From Alphaproteobacteria bacterium (GTDB taxonomy: Bacteria; Pseudomonadota; Alphaproteobacteria; Sphingomonadales; Kordiimonadaceae), in assembly GCA_013372975.1 (NCBI GenBank), contig JABXIS010000017.1:1-64000 (forward strand): a stretch of 64,000 bases of DNA. The letters are read 5' to 3'. The notes below the pieces were generated by a model. The model did not search any database. It was not told the DNA's origin and worked only from the letters and a program-made list of their open reading frames with translations. The position numbers and the translations under genes were made by a program. Of the stretch, positions 37,706 to 48,099 are shown piece by piece (the first letter of the stretch is position 1; every line of letters starts with the position of its first letter).

Positions 37706-39289
37706 TTAATGAAATGATGTGCGTTTCCGTTCCGGGATTCGCTGTTCGTCTTCAAAGACCCTGAACCGTTCCTCCAGCTCCCACTGCAGCCGGGCCTTCT
37801 CACTTGTTTTCAAAAATGCAGCGCATTCTGCCCCGGCATCTGTACCCTGTTCCACATCTTTTTTGCATGCCGCATTTTCCCACAGGCTTGCGCCGTCAAG
37901 GAAACTATAGGTTAGCGCATTGCGCGAACTGTAACGCAGCTCGAAATAGGGTGCACGATGCTCTTCATAGAAACGCATATATTCGTGGGTCAGATCGATG
38001 CGGGACACACCTTCATCGTCTGTCGACAAGGCAAAGGGCACCTCAACGTCGCGGTAAACGCCAACAGGATGCTTCCTGCCCTTGATGCCCAATATGGTGT
38101 CGTTGCTGGTGAGATTGATCTCGACCATAATCTTGTCACGGGCCATCCGCGTCAACAGCTCTTCGGCGCCATCTTCATACATGATGGCAACGCCATGTCC
38201 GATACGCTTGGCGTGCCCAAGATCGATCGCTTCGCGGATATGAAACGTTAGGAATTCTGGTGGCACCAGTCCAATCGCAAGCTCGCCCGCATGCAGCGCC
38301 ACGTTTCTTGGTCCTTCGTTGCGATAAAGGTGATCAATCATCCGCATATGAAGCGTATAGTCCCTCAGCGAAACATGCCTGTCTTCGGGCGCCACCAAAT
38401 TGGTGCCCACCATCAGCGGCTCCTGTTCCATCAGGGCCCATCCAAGGATGAACTGGCCATACACCATGGCGGGCTCCATCTCGCGGATCACCTGATGGAG
38501 AAAACGAATGGTCACCCCACATCCAGCATCGGCCTCGGGCGTGCCGCACTTCAGAATTTCGTCCTTGCGAGCCATACCGGCCTTGAGCTGGCTTCGCGCA
38601 GAAGCCAAAAGCGTCGGCATCGCCGCGCCAAAATCACCAGACATCAGCATCTGATAGTCCGCCGCCAAATCACCCGACAATTTCACATCCCCTAGAAGAG
38701 GGAAAAGTTCCGGGAAAATGAGCGTGATCATAGGCTCCAGATACAGGATATTCTGATGCCCTGCCCGAGACGCAATTTCCGCAAATTGATCCCCCCAGCG
38801 CCTGGGGGAATTGGATATTCTGGCAAAGGTCGCGAAAAAATCATTGTGCCCAGACCAGTCCAGCGTTGGCACATAGGATCGGTTCGACAGGGCATCAATC
38901 AGTTGACGCCTGTGATCACTATTGGCCTGCGCCTCAGCAGCCGTCACCCAACCTGATGCAGCACAGCTTTCCTTCACCTTGTGCCGAAGGCCTGGCACTG
39001 ACATGTCTGCGCACAGGCCATCCTCTGCCGCCCACTTGAGCCAGCTTTCCGCATAAACAGCGCCCCGCAGATGAGTATGAATATCGCCGCCCTTGGGAAA
39101 AGCCTGCATATAGGGGCGCAGGCGACCATTCTCGGCCGACCAGGCCAGCGCAGAATCCGCAAGCCGGGCTTTCATTGCACGCTGATCATCAGCTTGTGCA
39201 CTTATGCCCCCTCCTGCCGAGAGCATCGCGGCCAGCCCCAGAATACAGGCAGCCTTCGGCATCCTGACGCCTTGCCAAAGCTTTTTCAT
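37706..39289 (-). CDS. Exported adenosine deaminase
   Basis: This 527-aa amidohydrolase has the full adenosine deaminase set: GDIHTHLRG with the HxH metal pair (about 65-67), VALHAGEL with the catalytic glutamate, AKRIGHGVAI and FALSTDDEGVS with the metal aspartates. A signal peptide is clear (GLAAMLSAGGGISAQA, cleavage near residue 33), so it acts outside the cytoplasm; typical bacterial Add is cytoplasmic and about 330 aa. The length and signal recall the secreted ADGF group. It would turn adenosine into inosine before import. GGAGGAAA lies 4 bases before the start. It is divergent from tdk. Confidence 0.9.
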   Translation of the reverse strand: MKKLWQGVRMPKAACILGLAAMLSAGGGISAQADDQRAMKARLADSALAWSAENGRLRPYMQAFPKGGDIHTHLRGAVYAESWLKWAAEDGLCADMSVPGLRHKVKESCAASGWVTAAEAQANSDHRRQLIDALSNRSYVPTLDWSGHNDFFATFARISNSPRRWGDQFAEIASRAGHQNILYLEPMITLIFPELFPLLGDVKLSGDLAADYQMLMSGDFGAAMPTLLASARSQLKAGMARKDEILKCGTPEADAGCGVTIRFLHQVIREMEPAMVYGQFILGWALMEQEPLMVGTNLVAPEDRHVSLRDYTLHMRMIDHLYRNEGPRNVALHAGELAIGLVPPEFLTFHIREAIDLGHAKRIGHGVAIMYEDGAEELLTRMARDKIMVEINLTSNDTILGIKGRKHPVGVYRDVEVPFALSTDDEGVSRIDLTHEYMRFYEEHRAPYFELRYSSRNALTYSFLDGASLWENAACKKDVEQGTDAGAECAAFLKTSEKARLQWELEERFRVFEDEQRIPERKRTSFH

Positions 39290-39387
39290 AATTTTCCTCC
39301 CAGGGGCTTGCCCTCGCCTGATCAACTGCCTAGGCTCCGGACAAAACATTAGCCCAATAAGGGCAAAGAACATAGGGCATACCGGCA

Positions 39388-39987
39388 ATGGCCAAGCTGT
39401 ATTTTTACTATTCCGCCATGAATGCGGGCAAAAGCACCACTCTCCTGCAATCAAGCTTCAACTACCGTGAGCGAGGCATGAACACCATGCTCTTCACGGC
39501 TGCAATTGATGATCGTTTTGGGGAAGCGGTGATAGCGTCCCGCATCGGCCTGAAGGCAGATGCTTGCATATTCGATGCAAATCTTGACCTTTTTGTCAAG
39601 ATCACGAATGAACTGAACCAGCGCCCCCTGCATTGCATATTGGTCGATGAAGCCCAGTTCCTGACCAAAGACCAGGTATTTCAACTGGCCGCAGTCGCTG
39701 ACAGACTGCGCATTCCGGTATTGTGTTACGGTATCCGCACAGACTTTCAGGCGAATCTGTTCGAAGGCAGCCAGTGGTTGCTGGCAATTGCCGATGAACT
39801 GCACGAACTCAAAACCATCTGCAAATGTGGATCAAAAGCCACCATGAATATGCGCGTGGATGAAAAGGGAAATCCGGTCAAGGAAGGGGCATCGATCGAA
39901 ATCGGCGGCAACGACCGATATATCGCGCTTTGCCGCAAACACTTCCATGAAAAACTGCGCGGACCGTCAATGGATACTGACCAATAG
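39388..39987 (+). CDS. tdk: Thymidine kinase
   Basis: This 199-aa type II thymidine kinase has the P-loop [12 protein letters not shown] (about 8-19), the Walker B-like ILVDEAQFL (about 85-93) and the lid zinc ligands in [11 protein letters not shown] and ALCRKHFHE. It phosphorylates thymidine and deoxyuridine for DNA synthesis. The Shine-Dalgarno is weak. It is divergent from the adenosine deaminase gene, with 98 bases between them. A perfect 8-6-8 inverted repeat resembling the RutR-like sites lies inside the gene at 39581-39602. Confidence 0.95.
   Translation: MAKLYFYYSAMNAGKSTTLLQSSFNYRERGMNTMLFTAAIDDRFGEAVIASRIGLKADACIFDANLDLFVKITNELNQRPLHCILVDEAQFLTKDQVFQLAAVADRLRIPVLCYGIRTDFQANLFEGSQWLLAIADELHELKTICKCGSKATMNMRVDEKGNPVKEGASIEIGGNDRYIALCRKHFHEKLRGPSMDTDQ
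39581..39602. promoter_or_regulatory. RutR-like palindrome inside tdk
   Basis: Arms ATCTTGAC (39581-39588) and GTCAAGAT (39595-39602) enclose six bases. The core TTGACCTTTTTGTCAA differs from TTGACC-N4-GGTCAA at one base. It falls within tdk codons; RutR in E. coli is known to bind inside genes. Confidence 0.45.
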
Positions 39988-40105
39988 TTGCATTTATATG
40001 ATCAATAATGGCCACCATCTGGTTTCACTTGCAACAAAATCAAGGCACCAAGCCAGCTTCCATTGATAGAATATTAGAACAATTAGCAACAAAGAAGCAG
40101 AAAAC

Positions 40106-40128
40106 TTGACTAAACAGACAAGATTCGT
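40106..40128. promoter_or_regulatory. Weak RutR-like site upstream of TonB receptor
   Basis: TTGACTAAACAGACAA (40106-40121) has three mismatches to the core but is followed by GATTCGT, the same flank as the sites at 19240 and 27983. It lies 236 bases before the receptor start. The rest of the 39988-40356 gap shows only the receptor leader and a Shine-Dalgarno (GGGAGATGAGG). Confidence 0.4.
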
Positions 40129-40356
40129 GCGCTCTTTTTGCCACACCTCTGTAACATAGTTAACAGAAATTAAGCCTGATCCCTGCTTTTCTGTACCGGC
40201 CACCGCTACCTTGGGTTTTACTGGTGGCGCGCAGGCTAACATAAAGAAAACACCTGCGCGCTGGGGAGGGCACCATCAATCATCCGGGCAACACTGTTGC
40301 TCCGGTCATTGCCGTCCCTGGCCTTACGAGAGGATTTAAAATAGGGAGATGAGGCA

Positions 40357-43242
40357 ATGAAAAAGTCTCTAACTACACCCCGGAAGCTTCAGTTGCTCAC
40401 AAGCGCTGCAGTTGCCGCGGTATCTTTCGCAACCCCAACAATGGCACAGGATTCTTCCGCGATGGAAATCGAGGAAGTGGTCGTTACGGGTTCCCGTATT
40501 CGCCAAAACCCGCTTGAGGCACAAAATCCGGTACAGATCTTGTCGGCTGCCGACATGGATGCGTCCGGTCAAGTCTCTGTTGCAGACTTCCTGCAGCGCC
40601 TGCCAATTGCAGGTTCGGCCATTAACCGCACCAACAACTCTTCCGGTAACCTTGGCTTCCCGCCAGATGGTTCCGGTATCGGTGCAGGCGCCAGCCAGAT
40701 CGACCTGCGTTATCTGACGTCCACGCGCGTACTTGTGCTGGTGGATGGCAAACGCTGGATTCGCGGCTCCTCCGCATCTGGTGTGTCCGGCGCAGTTGAC
40801 CTGAACACCATTCCATCAGGCATCATCAAATCCATCGAAGTTCTGCAAGACGGCGCATCCACCATTTATGGTTCCGATGCAATTGCAGGCGTTGTGAACA
40901 TCAAAACGCGCGACGACTATGAAGGCTTCAATGCAAGCGCTTACTATGGCCAGTTCGACGAAGGTGATGGCGAGACACAAGAATATGACGTTTCATGGGG
41001 TGCCAGCACCGACCGGACCCGTGTTATCCTTGATGTAAGCTATACCAAGCAAGGTTCTGTTGAAGCTGCTGACCGCGAACTGACAGCTTATGCGCTGCCG
41101 TTCGAGAACCTGGGTGCATCTTCTGGTACACCACAGGGCCGCTTCGTGTTCAACAATGATTTCGGCAGCATCACGCCAAACAATGGCGCCCCTGCTATCC
41201 CGAATTTTGATCCAGCTGACCCAACCGGGCCAAACTCGGATTACCACGCATTTACCCTGCAGGACCGCTTCAACTATTCGCCTTACAACAAGGTGATGAC
41301 GCCAAACGAGCGGGTGAATATCTTTGCCAAGGCAGAATTTGATGTAACAGAGTCTATCAAATTCCGTACCACTGCGGCCTTCAACAACCGCAGCAGCGTA
41401 AGCCAAGCAGCACCAGAGCCATTGTTCTTTGGTACTGACGCGGGCGCAGGCATCTGGATGGACAATATCGTTGTTCCTGAAGATCACCCATACAACCCGT
41501 TTGGTATCGAGCTGAACCCGACCACGTTTGCGTTCGGCGGCCGCCGTCCGATTGAGGCTGGCCCTCGTATCTTCACTCAGAATGTTGACACCTGGTATGT
41601 GTCCGGCACGCTTGAAGGTGACTTCGAGATGGGTGACCGCAACTGGTACTGGGATATCAACGGTACTTGGTCACAAAGCCAGGCCAACCAGATCAAAAAC
41701 GGTGCCTTCAACGCACGCAAGATCAGCGAAGCCCTTGGCGACCCTGATGCATGTGCGGCAATTCCGGGCTGCGTTCCTTTGAACATCTTTGGTGGTCAGG
41801 GCCCAGACGGTAATGGCACAATCACTCAGGCCATGCTCGACTATATCACCTTCACACAGAAGGATGAGAGCCGTCAGAAACTGTTTGATATCTCTGCCAA
41901 CCTTGCCGGTGAGATCATCGACCTGCCAGCTGGCCCGCTGGGCGTAGCCATGGGTTGGGAATATCGCGAGGAAGAAGGTCGCTTTACACCTGATCCTGTA
42001 GTAGCAGCTGAAGAAACTGCTGGTATTGTTGCCCGCCCAACAGCAGGCCGCATCCATGTGAAAGAGTTCTACGGCGAGGTCAATGCACCATTGCTGGCGG
42101 ATCAGGACTTTGCGAAGCACCTGGGCCTCAGCGCAGCTGTTCGCTATTCTGACTATAGCACATCCGGCAGCAACACTGTCTTCAAGATCGGTGCCGCGTG
42201 GCAGGTTAATGACGACCTGACATTCCGCGCCAACTGGTCTGAAGGTTTCCGGGCACCTCACATTGGTGAACTGTTCAACTCTGGCTCGTTCTTCGACAGC
42301 ACGATCAGTGATCCATGTAACTCCGGTGGCGGCAACACACCTCATGCAAACTGTTCTGCGCTTGGCGTGCCAGCTGATCTGGTACAGATCAACCCGCAGA
42401 TCCGTGTTGCGACAGGTGGTAACCGCAACCTCAAACCAGAGACCGCAGAAACCTGGACGGCTGGTTTCACTTTCAGCCCGTCTGCCATGGCTGACTCCAT
42501 GGGCCTCGACACCCTCACTTTTGAAATGAACTATTACAACATTTCAATGCAGGACGTGATCAAGGCACCAAACGCGTCGGAGCTTCTGAACGGCTGTGTA
42601 AGCACGCTTGATGACATCTTCTGTGATGCCATTACCCGTTCTGCCAACGGTCAGGTTACCCTGATCTCTGGTCTCCTAACCAATATCGCGGCGATCGAAA
42701 CCGATGGCCTCGACTGGTCGATCAGTGCACAGACTGCGGCTGCCGACTGGGGCCAACTGCGCTTCAAATGGGTAAACAGCCACCTGTTCAGCTTCGATGA
42801 AGGTACACTCAACACAGAGGGTACAATCGACTTCGTGGAGCGTGCCGGTACTGAACTCGGCTCGCCAGAGCGTGCCTACGTCAAGTTCAAGTCTTCCTTC
42901 TTTGTAGACTGGATGCTGGACGAATGGACCGTTGGTGCCACCTTCCGTTACATCGGCAGCGTGGATGAAGCCTGTGGCGGCGTGATTGGTGACTTTGGCT
43001 TCACTCAGTATTGTACCAATGGAGCCGACGGCAACACCCTTGGCAGCACCTTCTACACCGACATGCAGTTCACATATCGTCCTTCCTATCTGGACGACAA
43101 TGTGTCCTTCACGCTCGGCGTGCAGAACCTGTTTAAGGAAGATCCACCACTTTGCACCACCTGTGACCTCAACAACTTTGACGGCACAGTGCATGCAACA
43201 CCTGGTCGCTTCATCTACGGTAAAGTTACCTTCAAGATGTAA
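40357..43242 (+). CDS. TonB-dependent receptor
   Basis: This 961-aa outer-membrane receptor has a signal peptide ending TMAQ (about residue 31). The plug domain begins [10 protein letters not shown] and contains [10 protein letters not shown] and [13 protein letters not shown] 22-strand barrel follows and ends in GKVTFKM. The N-terminal half of the barrel and [18 protein letters not shown] are typical of large alphaproteobacterial receptors. The weak RutR-like site upstream and the neighbouring tdk and adenosine deaminase suggest nucleoside or nucleotide uptake, but receptors of this type also take sugars and peptides. It is followed by a strong hairpin. Confidence 0.88.
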   Translation: MKKSLTTPRKLQLLTSAAVAAVSFATPTMAQDSSAMEIEEVVVTGSRIRQNPLEAQNPVQILSAADMDASGQVSVADFLQRLPIAGSAINRTNNSSGNLGFPPDGSGIGAGASQIDLRYLTSTRVLVLVDGKRWIRGSSASGVSGAVDLNTIPSGIIKSIEVLQDGASTIYGSDAIAGVVNIKTRDDYEGFNASAYYGQFDEGDGETQEYDVSWGASTDRTRVILDVSYTKQGSVEAADRELTAYALPFENLGASSGTPQGRFVFNNDFGSITPNNGAPAIPNFDPADPTGPNSDYHAFTLQDRFNYSPYNKVMTPNERVNIFAKAEFDVTESIKFRTTAAFNNRSSVSQAAPEPLFFGTDAGAGIWMDNIVVPEDHPYNPFGIELNPTTFAFGGRRPIEAGPRIFTQNVDTWYVSGTLEGDFEMGDRNWYWDINGTWSQSQANQIKNGAFNARKISEALGDPDACAAIPGCVPLNIFGGQGPDGNGTITQAMLDYITFTQKDESRQKLFDISANLAGEIIDLPAGPLGVAMGWEYREEEGRFTPDPVVAAEETAGIVARPTAGRIHVKEFYGEVNAPLLADQDFAKHLGLSAAVRYSDYSTSGSNTVFKIGAAWQVNDDLTFRANWSEGFRAPHIGELFNSGSFFDSTISDPCNSGGGNTPHANCSALGVPADLVQINPQIRVATGGNRNLKPETAETWTAGFTFSPSAMADSMGLDTLTFEMNYYNISMQDVIKAPNASELLNGCVSTLDDIFCDAITRSANGQVTLISGLLTNIAAIETDGLDWSISAQTAAADWGQLRFKWVNSHLFSFDEGTLNTEGTIDFVERAGTELGSPERAYVKFKSSFFVDWMLDEWTVGATFRYIGSVDEACGGVIGDFGFTQYCTNGADGNTLGSTFYTDMQFTYRPSYLDDNVSFTLGVQNLFKEDPPLCTTCDLNNFDGTVHATPGRFIYGKVTFKM

Positions 43243-43266
43243 GCTGATCGCTTAGACAAAATATAC

Positions 43267-43296
43267 AGGCGCCATCCCAAGGGGTGGCGCCTTTCT
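43267..43296. terminator. Intrinsic terminator between TonB receptor and binding-protein genes
   Basis: Arms AGGCGCCATCCC (43267-43278) and GGGGTGGCGCCT (43281-43292) pair with one wobble; TTTCTT follows. It lies between convergent genes. Confidence 0.7.
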
Positions 43297-43316
43297 TCTG
43301 CAAACACATTAGCTGG

Positions 43317-44120
43317 TTATTTACCGATATCAGCAGGCACATCCACACCAACGACACGGGTATGTTTTCCCATGATGGCCTTGAGGCGCCCGTCGTCGCG
43401 CATGGCAAGGATACTCCGGTCAATATCCTTCATAAGCGCTTCGGTTTTACGATCACGACGGCACAATAAATGGCCGGTTGATCCGAAGATCGGCTGGTCA
43501 ATCGCCAAACTGGGTTCCTCATAGCCCAGCTTTTCGAAAAGGATATAAGCGTCGGGAACCCAACTCCAGATCGCATCCACCCGGCCAGACATCAACAAAC
43601 GAATACCGCTCTCTTCCGATTCTACGCGGAGTACATCAGCCTCAGGGTTTGGCATGAACAGCTCGAACGGAACCCCAACCCACACAGCCAGCCGTTTGCC
43701 TTTCAGGCCGTTCACCCCCGCAATCGCAGGTGTGCCGGGCCGCGTTACAATATGTGCGGTTATGTAATCAATCGGCACGCTCTCTACCACATCAGCCTGT
43801 TCGATATGCGGAAAGTTCATTTTTACAACAGGAAAGGAGACCGGCACCATACATTGAACATAGCCGTCATCAAATTGCTTCAACATGCGCTTAACCGGCA
43901 TTGTCACAAGCTGCGTGGGAACCTCGGTTTCCAACAACAACGCGCGCACCAGATCGGCATAGTGGCCCGTTGCATCTTTCTCGAAACGGCCTTCTTTCAG
44001 GAAGCCTGCAACCTTCACATATCCACGTTCCTCCGCCATCGCCGAGCCAGCACCAGGCCACAGAAACATTCCTACTACAGCCAGAAGGCTGCATTTTATA
44101 CGATGGGTAGATCCAAGCAC
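43317..44120 (-). CDS. Orphan periplasmic solute-binding protein (paralogue 1)
   Basis: This 267-aa exported protein belongs to the family 3 (amino-acid type) solute-binding fold. A signal peptide ends at about GSAMA (residue 29). MSGRVDAIWSWVPDAYIL and HLLCRRD are shared with the next gene. Two cysteines (C90 and C210) are 120 residues apart, as in its three paralogues. No permease or ATPase lies nearby. The start is probably GTG 44120 (AGGA 7 bases upstream); TTG 44123 is possible. It is the last gene of the binding-protein/TonB cluster, 61 bases after paralogue 2. Ligand unknown. Confidence 0.75.
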   Translation of the reverse strand: MLGSTHRIKCSLLAVVGMFLWPGAGSAMAEERGYVKVAGFLKEGRFEKDATGHYADLVRALLLETEVPTQLVTMPVKRMLKQFDDGYVQCMVPVSFPVVKMNFPHIEQADVVESVPIDYITAHIVTRPGTPAIAGVNGLKGKRLAVWVGVPFELFMPNPEADVLRVESEESGIRLLMSGRVDAIWSWVPDAYILFEKLGYEEPSLAIDQPIFGSTGHLLCRRDRKTEALMKDIDRSILAMRDDGRLKAIMGKHTRVVGVDVPADIGK

Positions 44121-44181
44121 CAATTGGTCCTGTTTGTGAAAACCGCGAAAGTCCTGACCATAAACCCCAATGGTTTACAGG

Positions 44182-44970
44182 CTATTGATTTTCCACGACG
44201 CTGAGGGGAATGTCGACACCTACCACACGCGTATGCCTGCCTAGAATTTTCTTGAGCCTACCGTCTGCGCGCATGGATCGGATTATTGGATCGACTTGCT
44301 TCATCAGCGCTTCTGTAGTTGGTGTGCGACGGCACAGGAAATGCGCCGCAGACCCATAAATCGGCTGATTGTCGTCAATATTGGGCACACCATATCCCAG
44401 CCGTTCATAAAGGATGTAGGCGTCCGGCACCCAGGTCCAGATGGCATCAACACGCCCTGACATCAAAAGTTTGATGCTACTTTCCTCGGATTCAGCCCTG
44501 ATTACCTCGACATCAATATCGGTCAGGTGAGTGTCCACCGGCAGCGCAACCCAAACGGCCATCCGCATCCCGTTTAATTCCTCAAGTCTGGTAATAACAG
44601 GCATACCTGCGCGGGTCGCGATGTGAGCGGAGATATAATCGATGGGTTCGCTTTCGATGATATCTTCGCGATTCAAGTTCGGAAACTTGACCTTCCAGCG
44701 CTCAAAAGCGGCGGGCACCATACAGATAGAATCGCCCTCTGCAAAGCTTCGTACTGTCCTGAGAACCGGCATGATAACGAACCTTGCGCCCACCGTCGCC
44801 TCTGCAAGCACAGCATGCACCATGTCGGCATAATGGCCGGTCCCATCCTGCTCAAGCCGACCCTCTTTGGTGAATCCTGCGATGACCACAGGCTCATGCT
44901 CAAGCGTGTCGGCGTATGACGCGACAGAGAGGCATTGAAACATAAACAACAAACTCAGAAACTTGTTCAA
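44182..44970 (-). CDS. Orphan periplasmic solute-binding protein (paralogue 2)
   Basis: This 262-aa protein is the closest relative of paralogue 1, sharing EGR...GTGHYADMV, SEPIDYISAHIATR and MSGRVDAIWTWVPDAYILYERLGY. Its signal peptide runs to about YADT (residue 22). The conserved cysteines are C83 and C203. The start codon is a TTG at 44970, with GGAGG 4 bases upstream; the gene begins 11 bases after the TonB receptor stop, so the two are likely co-transcribed. The ligand is unknown; the fold suggests a small amino-acid-like or organic solute. Confidence 0.78.
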   Translation of the reverse strand: MNKFLSLLFMFQCLSVASYADTLEHEPVVIAGFTKEGRLEQDGTGHYADMVHAVLAEATVGARFVIMPVLRTVRSFAEGDSICMVPAAFERWKVKFPNLNREDIIESEPIDYISAHIATRAGMPVITRLEELNGMRMAVWVALPVDTHLTDIDVEVIRAESEESSIKLLMSGRVDAIWTWVPDAYILYERLGYGVPNIDDNQPIYGSAAHFLCRRTPTTEALMKQVDPIIRSMRADGRLKKILGRHTRVVGVDIPLSVVENQ

Positions 44971-44981
44971 GAGGCCTCCGC

Positions 44982-47180
44982 TCAGAAAGTCCGCCCGACG
45001 GCAATATACCAGGTACGAGGTTCACCATAGAAGCCTGTTTGCGCATTGCCAAGTGTGCGGAATTCAAAGGCATCGACCTGATAGATCGCATCAAACAGGT
45101 TCTTTACCCCGGCTCGGGCATACCATGTTTCATCCGCATCCACCCAGCGTGCATGGGCACCCACGAGCGCATAGCCGTCCTCATACAGGAATTCCGAATT
45201 GTCGACGCTTGTGTAGTACGCCCCCACATAACGAACATCAGCCGATAAACCGACAATACCATTGGCATCCAAGTCTACCTCATACAATATGCCGCCACTC
45301 AAGGTCACATCCGGCGCCCGGATCGGCTCTTGGTCAGTTCTGTCTCTCTGATCGTCGAGAAACTCCTTATAACTGGCGCTCAAAAGGCCAACGTTTGCCC
45401 AGAGGGTCAAGGCATCCATTTCTGCTTTCACCTCAAATTCTGCACCATATATTTCGAGCTTGGCGGCATTGATCGTTGGAAAGTTGAAACCGGCCGCCTG
45501 ATCATCCCGGTCAATCGCCACGGCAACACGGGCCTGATAGTTGGTATAATCGTTAAAGAAGCCGGTAATCCCGTATGTGACACGGCCATCCATCACCCGA
45601 CCCTTCAGCCCAGCCTCATATGACCAGACATATTCAGGTTCAAACGGCTCGGCGTCTGCCGCGGAAAACATGCGCCCATTGAAGCCGCCAGACCGGAACC
45701 CTCGGGCAATCCGGGCATAGATGTGGCTGGTCTCGCTCAGGCGAAAATCCAGCGTGCCGCTGGGGGTAAAGGCAGACCATTTACCACTGCCTTCAAATTC
45801 GAACACGCCCGTAATCACTCCACCTGTCGTGGTTTCACTGACCCTCTCGAAATCCTTGTCATCCTGCGACCAGCGCGCGCCCAGTGACAAGGTTGTTCGT
45901 TCACCCAGTTCAATATTCGCATGGCCAAACAAGGCAATATTCTTCACTTTCTGAGTGTCGTGTCCCGGTTGGGTGAAACCGACCTGTTCACCTGCTGCCA
46001 GAATATACCCATTGAGGAAGGATTCCTGAACCGCCACGCTTTTTTCGGTCATGAAAAACGCACCAAAAATAGCGTCCCAATGAGCACCTTCAGTTGACAA
46101 CTGCAGTTCCTCGCTCATCTGTTCATGAACCCACGTGGCCCAAACATCGCCAATCTCGAATTCACTGCCATCGGCATCAAGCCACTGAACCGGGTTCATA
46201 TGTCGGTAGGATGTGATGGATGTCAGCTTGGAATTCTCCGAAAGGTCCCACTCTGCAGTGAAAGACAATCCCCAATGAGTGTTGCTCTGGCCATTGTCCG
46301 GATCGATTGAGCTTGCCATGGTTTTCCCGTCGAACGGCCCCGGCGCATCCCGCACAACAGTGGGGCCATTAACAAGATCAACCACAAACAGATGGCTTTC
46401 TGCCCGCCCCAAATATTGCCCCACATCAATGTCCATCAGGTCTGCCGCAAACGTGAGGGTGAGGGAATCGCTGGGCCTCGTGGCCAGCTTTATCCGGCCT
46501 GAGAAAACATTGTCGTCGTGATATTCGGTGCCATTGAAGGCATCGGTATAATAGCCGTCCCGGTTGACATAACGAGCGGCAAGGCTGATGGCCGAGGCAT
46601 CCCCAACAGGGAAAGCGCCATAGAACGACCCGCTTTTCAGGTCGTAGGCGCCATATTCGATCTCGGCCCTGCCACCGGCCTCGAACGGGTCACGCGTGAC
46701 AATATTAACCGCACCACCAATGGTATTCTTACCATATAGCGTGCCCTGTGGCCCGCGCAGCACCTCAATGCGTTCCACATCAAACAGCCGCATCATGGAC
46801 CCTTGCATACGGGAATAATAAACCCCGTCCACATACATGCCCACGCCCTGCTCGAAGGTCTGCAAGCTGTCGCGCTGGCCAATACCGCGTATGAAAATGG
46901 AGGCGGCGTTTGATTGGGCGCTGCCGGCCACAATAGTCAAATTGGGGGCAAAACCACTGATATCCGAAAGCCCGCTTGCGCCTAAATCTTCCAGCGCTTC
47001 TTGGCTTAAGGCCGTGATAGCAGCAGGAATATCTGTCAGGCTTTCCTCGCGCTTACGCGCTGTGACGATGATTTCTTCGGGCGTGTTAGCGGCTTCTTCG
47101 GCCAATGCCGCAATACTGCCACCCGCAGGCACCCCCATTAAAACTGCACTCCCGAGCAAAAGATTGCAGCTTCTTTTCAT
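44982..47180 (-). CDS. TonB-dependent receptor within the binding-protein cluster
   Basis: This 732-aa receptor has a signal peptide ending near ALAEE (about 27). The plug starts EEIIVTARKREESLTDIPA and contains GVGMYVDGVYYSR and VEVLRGPQGTLYGKNTIGG (with an I in the first position). The barrel ends YIAVGRTF with a terminal Phe. The TARKREESLTDIP form is common to receptors of unknown small-molecule ligands in Alphaproteobacteria, often siderophore-like or aromatic. It is 8 bases after paralogue 3 and 11 bases before paralogue 2, so it is inside one transcription unit with periplasmic binding proteins. Confidence 0.9.
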   Translation of the reverse strand: MKRSCNLLLGSAVLMGVPAGGSIAALAEEAANTPEEIIVTARKREESLTDIPAAITALSQEALEDLGASGLSDISGFAPNLTIVAGSAQSNAASIFIRGIGQRDSLQTFEQGVGMYVDGVYYSRMQGSMMRLFDVERIEVLRGPQGTLYGKNTIGGAVNIVTRDPFEAGGRAEIEYGAYDLKSGSFYGAFPVGDASAISLAARYVNRDGYYTDAFNGTEYHDDNVFSGRIKLATRPSDSLTLTFAADLMDIDVGQYLGRAESHLFVVDLVNGPTVVRDAPGPFDGKTMASSIDPDNGQSNTHWGLSFTAEWDLSENSKLTSITSYRHMNPVQWLDADGSEFEIGDVWATWVHEQMSEELQLSTEGAHWDAIFGAFFMTEKSVAVQESFLNGYILAAGEQVGFTQPGHDTQKVKNIALFGHANIELGERTTLSLGARWSQDDKDFERVSETTTGGVITGVFEFEGSGKWSAFTPSGTLDFRLSETSHIYARIARGFRSGGFNGRMFSAADAEPFEPEYVWSYEAGLKGRVMDGRVTYGITGFFNDYTNYQARVAVAIDRDDQAAGFNFPTINAAKLEIYGAEFEVKAEMDALTLWANVGLLSASYKEFLDDQRDRTDQEPIRAPDVTLSGGILYEVDLDANGIVGLSADVRYVGAYYTSVDNSEFLYEDGYALVGAHARWVDADETWYARAGVKNLFDAIYQVDAFEFRTLGNAQTGFYGEPRTWYIAVGRTF

Positions 47181-47188
47181 AAAATCCC

Positions 47189-47971
47189 CTATTCCTTTTC
47201 AAGCCTTGCAAAGGGCCCCAACATTTCCTTGAGCTGGCCTGTTCGGCGCGCAATGGCGATCCTGCCATTGATCAGGTTCAGCAATCGCTCGGCACCGATG
47301 CCCTTTTTGCACACAAAATGTGTGGTCGTCTGGAACAGTATGAAATCAGGGTTAAAATCCGGTAACTCGATACCATATTTTGTGGCAATGATCAGCGCAT
47401 CAGGATTCCAGCCATACATGCCATCTATTCTACCGGCCTGAAGCATCTTCAGAGCCGTTTGATCATCAGGAGTTCGGATGATGTCAAATCGGTCGTAATC
47501 ATCCTTCAGGACAACCATTTCAACGCCGCGCTGGATCGCGATGGTACGTCCATAAATGTCAGTCTTGTCAGCAATGAACGGCCCACCTGGTTTGACCATC
47601 ACGTGGGAGCTTACGAAATCGACAAAACTGCTTTCGACCAGGTCTTCGGCAGGAATGCCAATCAAATTTTGAGCCGCCCGTGCTGACGCCGGGAACAGGC
47701 AGCTGCGCTTGGTATCCTCAAATTGCCTGAGCGCCCGCACCAGAGGGTATCGTTGGAATACCGCCACACTCTGATCAATAGGCAGCAGATATTTGACTAA
47801 TCTATTATACCCACTTGCCGGATCATTATCCAAACGCCCCTCGAGGTGGGCTCCGATAATAGCAATGGGCGCCTGCCCTGCTTCATCGTCTGCCAAAACG
47901 GCAGGCAGCCATCCAGCCAGCGCCCAGGCGGTCCCTACTAAAAGGGATATATATATACCACGAAGCGTCAT
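47189..47971 (-). CDS. Orphan periplasmic solute-binding protein (paralogue 3)
   Basis: This 260-aa protein resembles paralogue 4 most: EGRLDNDPASGYNRLVKYLLP and RALRQFEDTKRSCLFP match it closely. A signal peptide ends at about AVLAD (residue 28). The cysteines are C91 and C211. It directly precedes the TonB receptor gene with 8 bases between. TTGACA at 48024-48019 (minus strand) could be a -35 for a promoter in the 128-base gap upstream. Substrate unknown. Confidence 0.77.
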   Translation of the reverse strand: MTLRGIYISLLVGTAWALAGWLPAVLADDEAGQAPIAIIGAHLEGRLDNDPASGYNRLVKYLLPIDQSVAVFQRYPLVRALRQFEDTKRSCLFPASARAAQNLIGIPAEDLVESSFVDFVSSHVMVKPGGPFIADKTDIYGRTIAIQRGVEMVVLKDDYDRFDIIRTPDDQTALKMLQAGRIDGMYGWNPDALIIATKYGIELPDFNPDFILFQTTTHFVCKKGIGAERLLNLINGRIAIARRTGQLKEMLGPFARLEKE

Positions 47972-48099
47972 TCCATCCGCATCTCAGGAAACGTGAGATG
48001 GCTTCTCCATCAGGGCTTTGTCAAATACACGTACACTAAAGTCCATGGCCCAGAGTGACGGCTTTCATGAAGGAAGGCAAGATATGTGCAATAATTCAG

